A stretch of 64,000 nt of DNA from Bacteroidota bacterium (GTDB lineage Bacteria > Bacteroidota > Bacteroidia > Flavobacteriales > Weeksellaceae), in NCBI GenBank assembly GCA_023458535.1, contig JAEWYW010000046.1:1-64000 (forward strand), read 5' to 3'. The notes beneath the pieces are model-generated. The model saw only the letters and a program-made list of their open reading frames with translations. It was not told the DNA's origin and searched no databases. Position numbers and translations under genes: made by a program. Shown piece after piece: positions 63,607 through 64,000 of the stretch. Positions within the stretch are counted from its first letter, which is position 1, and the number at the start of each line of letters is the position of its first letter.

Positions 63607-64000
63607 TTATTCTACAGGTATAGCGTAAAAATAATTTTCATAAGCGTCAGTACTGAAGATATACGAACCTACTCTTTCGTCATTCCGTGGTAGTGAATTA
63701 GAATTATCAATGAGAAGGTATATTCTGGTATTGGCCGTTACTTGAATAATTGAAGATCCGGAAATAAAGTTTGAACCTTGATGAGTGGCTGTATTGTTAG
63801 CTGTGTTAGGGTTTCCAAAAATAAGGTTGGCATAACTTGTTACAACTCCTGCAGGTCCAAGATGACTGAATCCTGTATGCTGTATAGCTGTGGTAGAACT
63901 TGATAGATAGGCATGCATCCAAAATCTCTGACCTAATGCTTCATTCGAACGAATAGTTAAACCCGCATTTACAATCCATTTCCCAGGTGTTAAATCGATA
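63607..64000 (-). CDS. Secreted tail-fibre/C1q-like protein, tandem paralog 3 (partial)
   Basis: The C-terminal 130 codons of a third paralog, open to the end of the window. The visible part reads DLTPGKWIVNAGLTIRSN, then RFWMHAYLSSSTTAIQHTG, FSHLGPAGVVTSYANLIFG and ends AYENYFYAIPVE. It aligns along its length with paralog 2 (WVVNAG, YLSSSTS, FNHLGPAGALTSYAG). The internal ATG at 63918 is not the true start. The N-terminus lies outside the window. Confidence 0.85.
   Translation of the reverse strand, partial: IDLTPGKWIVNAGLTIRSNEALGQRFWMHAYLSSSTTAIQHTGFSHLGPAGVVTSYANLIFGNPNTANNTATHQGSNFISGSSIIQVTANTRIYLLIDNSNSLPRNDERVGSYIFSTDAYENYFYAIPVE

Overview
This 64 kb window looks like chromosome from a member of the Flavobacteriia, most like Chryseobacterium and its relatives (Weeksellaceae). 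The DNA is AT-rich. Promoters follow the Bacteroidota pattern TTG-N17-23-TAnnTTTG rather than the E. coli pattern. There are type IX secretion (T9SS) sorting domains of types A and B, a PorZ-like protein next to recO, a SusC-type receptor, an atpD-atpC pair separate from the other ATP synthase genes, and a short epsilon subunit. No rRNA, tRNA, CRISPR array, prophage or insertion sequence was recognised. This is mostly ordinary core chromosome with some accessory islands. The species is not determined.

Layout. 1-11 kb: the 5' end of a SusC/RagA-type receptor, ligA, a small outer-membrane barrel, a Zn/Cd-type P-type ATPase followed by an MgtC-family gene, an NlpE-like lipoprotein, atpD-atpC and ribF. 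11-18.5 kb: two related T9SS cargo genes (the second cut by an in-frame TAA), dacB, priA and an AEC permease whose leader contains a 7-bp tandem repeat. 18.8-25.8 kb: a glycan-degradation group of GH2 beta-mannosidase, glycosylasparaginase, cutC, a broken small secreted-protein gene and GH20 hexosaminidase. 25.9-26.05 kb: four perfect GC-rich hairpins in a row at 7-8 nt intervals. 26-34 kb: Xaa-Pro aminopeptidase, a glutamate-synthase-like FMN protein, mtaB, a DinB-like protein and a large T9SS type B surface protein. 34-38 kb: a possible nuclease-fold protein, a DUF3667 membrane protein, a short alpha-glucan phosphorylase lacking the usual cofactor lysine, a DUF6496 protein and an unknown gene. 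38.3-47.4 kb: a DPP4-type peptidase and four consecutive POT-family transporter genes, one interrupted. 47-61.8 kb: a thioredoxin-like protein, acetyltransferases, recG, dapA, a 5'-nucleotidase divided over two genes, porZ-recO, mqo, gpsA and an M23 peptidase. 61.8-64 kb: three tandem paralogous secreted proteins, the last running off the window.

How the genes fit together. Exported hydrolases and uptake systems dominate the accessory parts. The 18.8-25.8 kb enzymes can jointly take apart the core of N-linked glycans (Man-beta-GlcNAc, GlcNAc-GlcNAc and GlcNAc-Asn bonds). The 38-47 kb cluster pairs release of X-Pro dipeptides with several di/tripeptide importers, and a separate Xaa-Pro aminopeptidase gene lies at 26 kb. 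Together they suggest a proteolytic, glycoprotein-using lifestyle.

Main points for a second look: the four-hairpin array (25886-26051); three unrelated genes each interrupted by one in-frame TAA with the downstream frame intact (12182-13117, 23078-23542, 42483-44237); a Thr where the PLP lysine should be in the glucan phosphorylase; the heptamer repeat beside the AEC promoter; and a roughly 98-bp inverted-repeat element at 18669-18766. Everything was read by eye; no database search or folding program was used.
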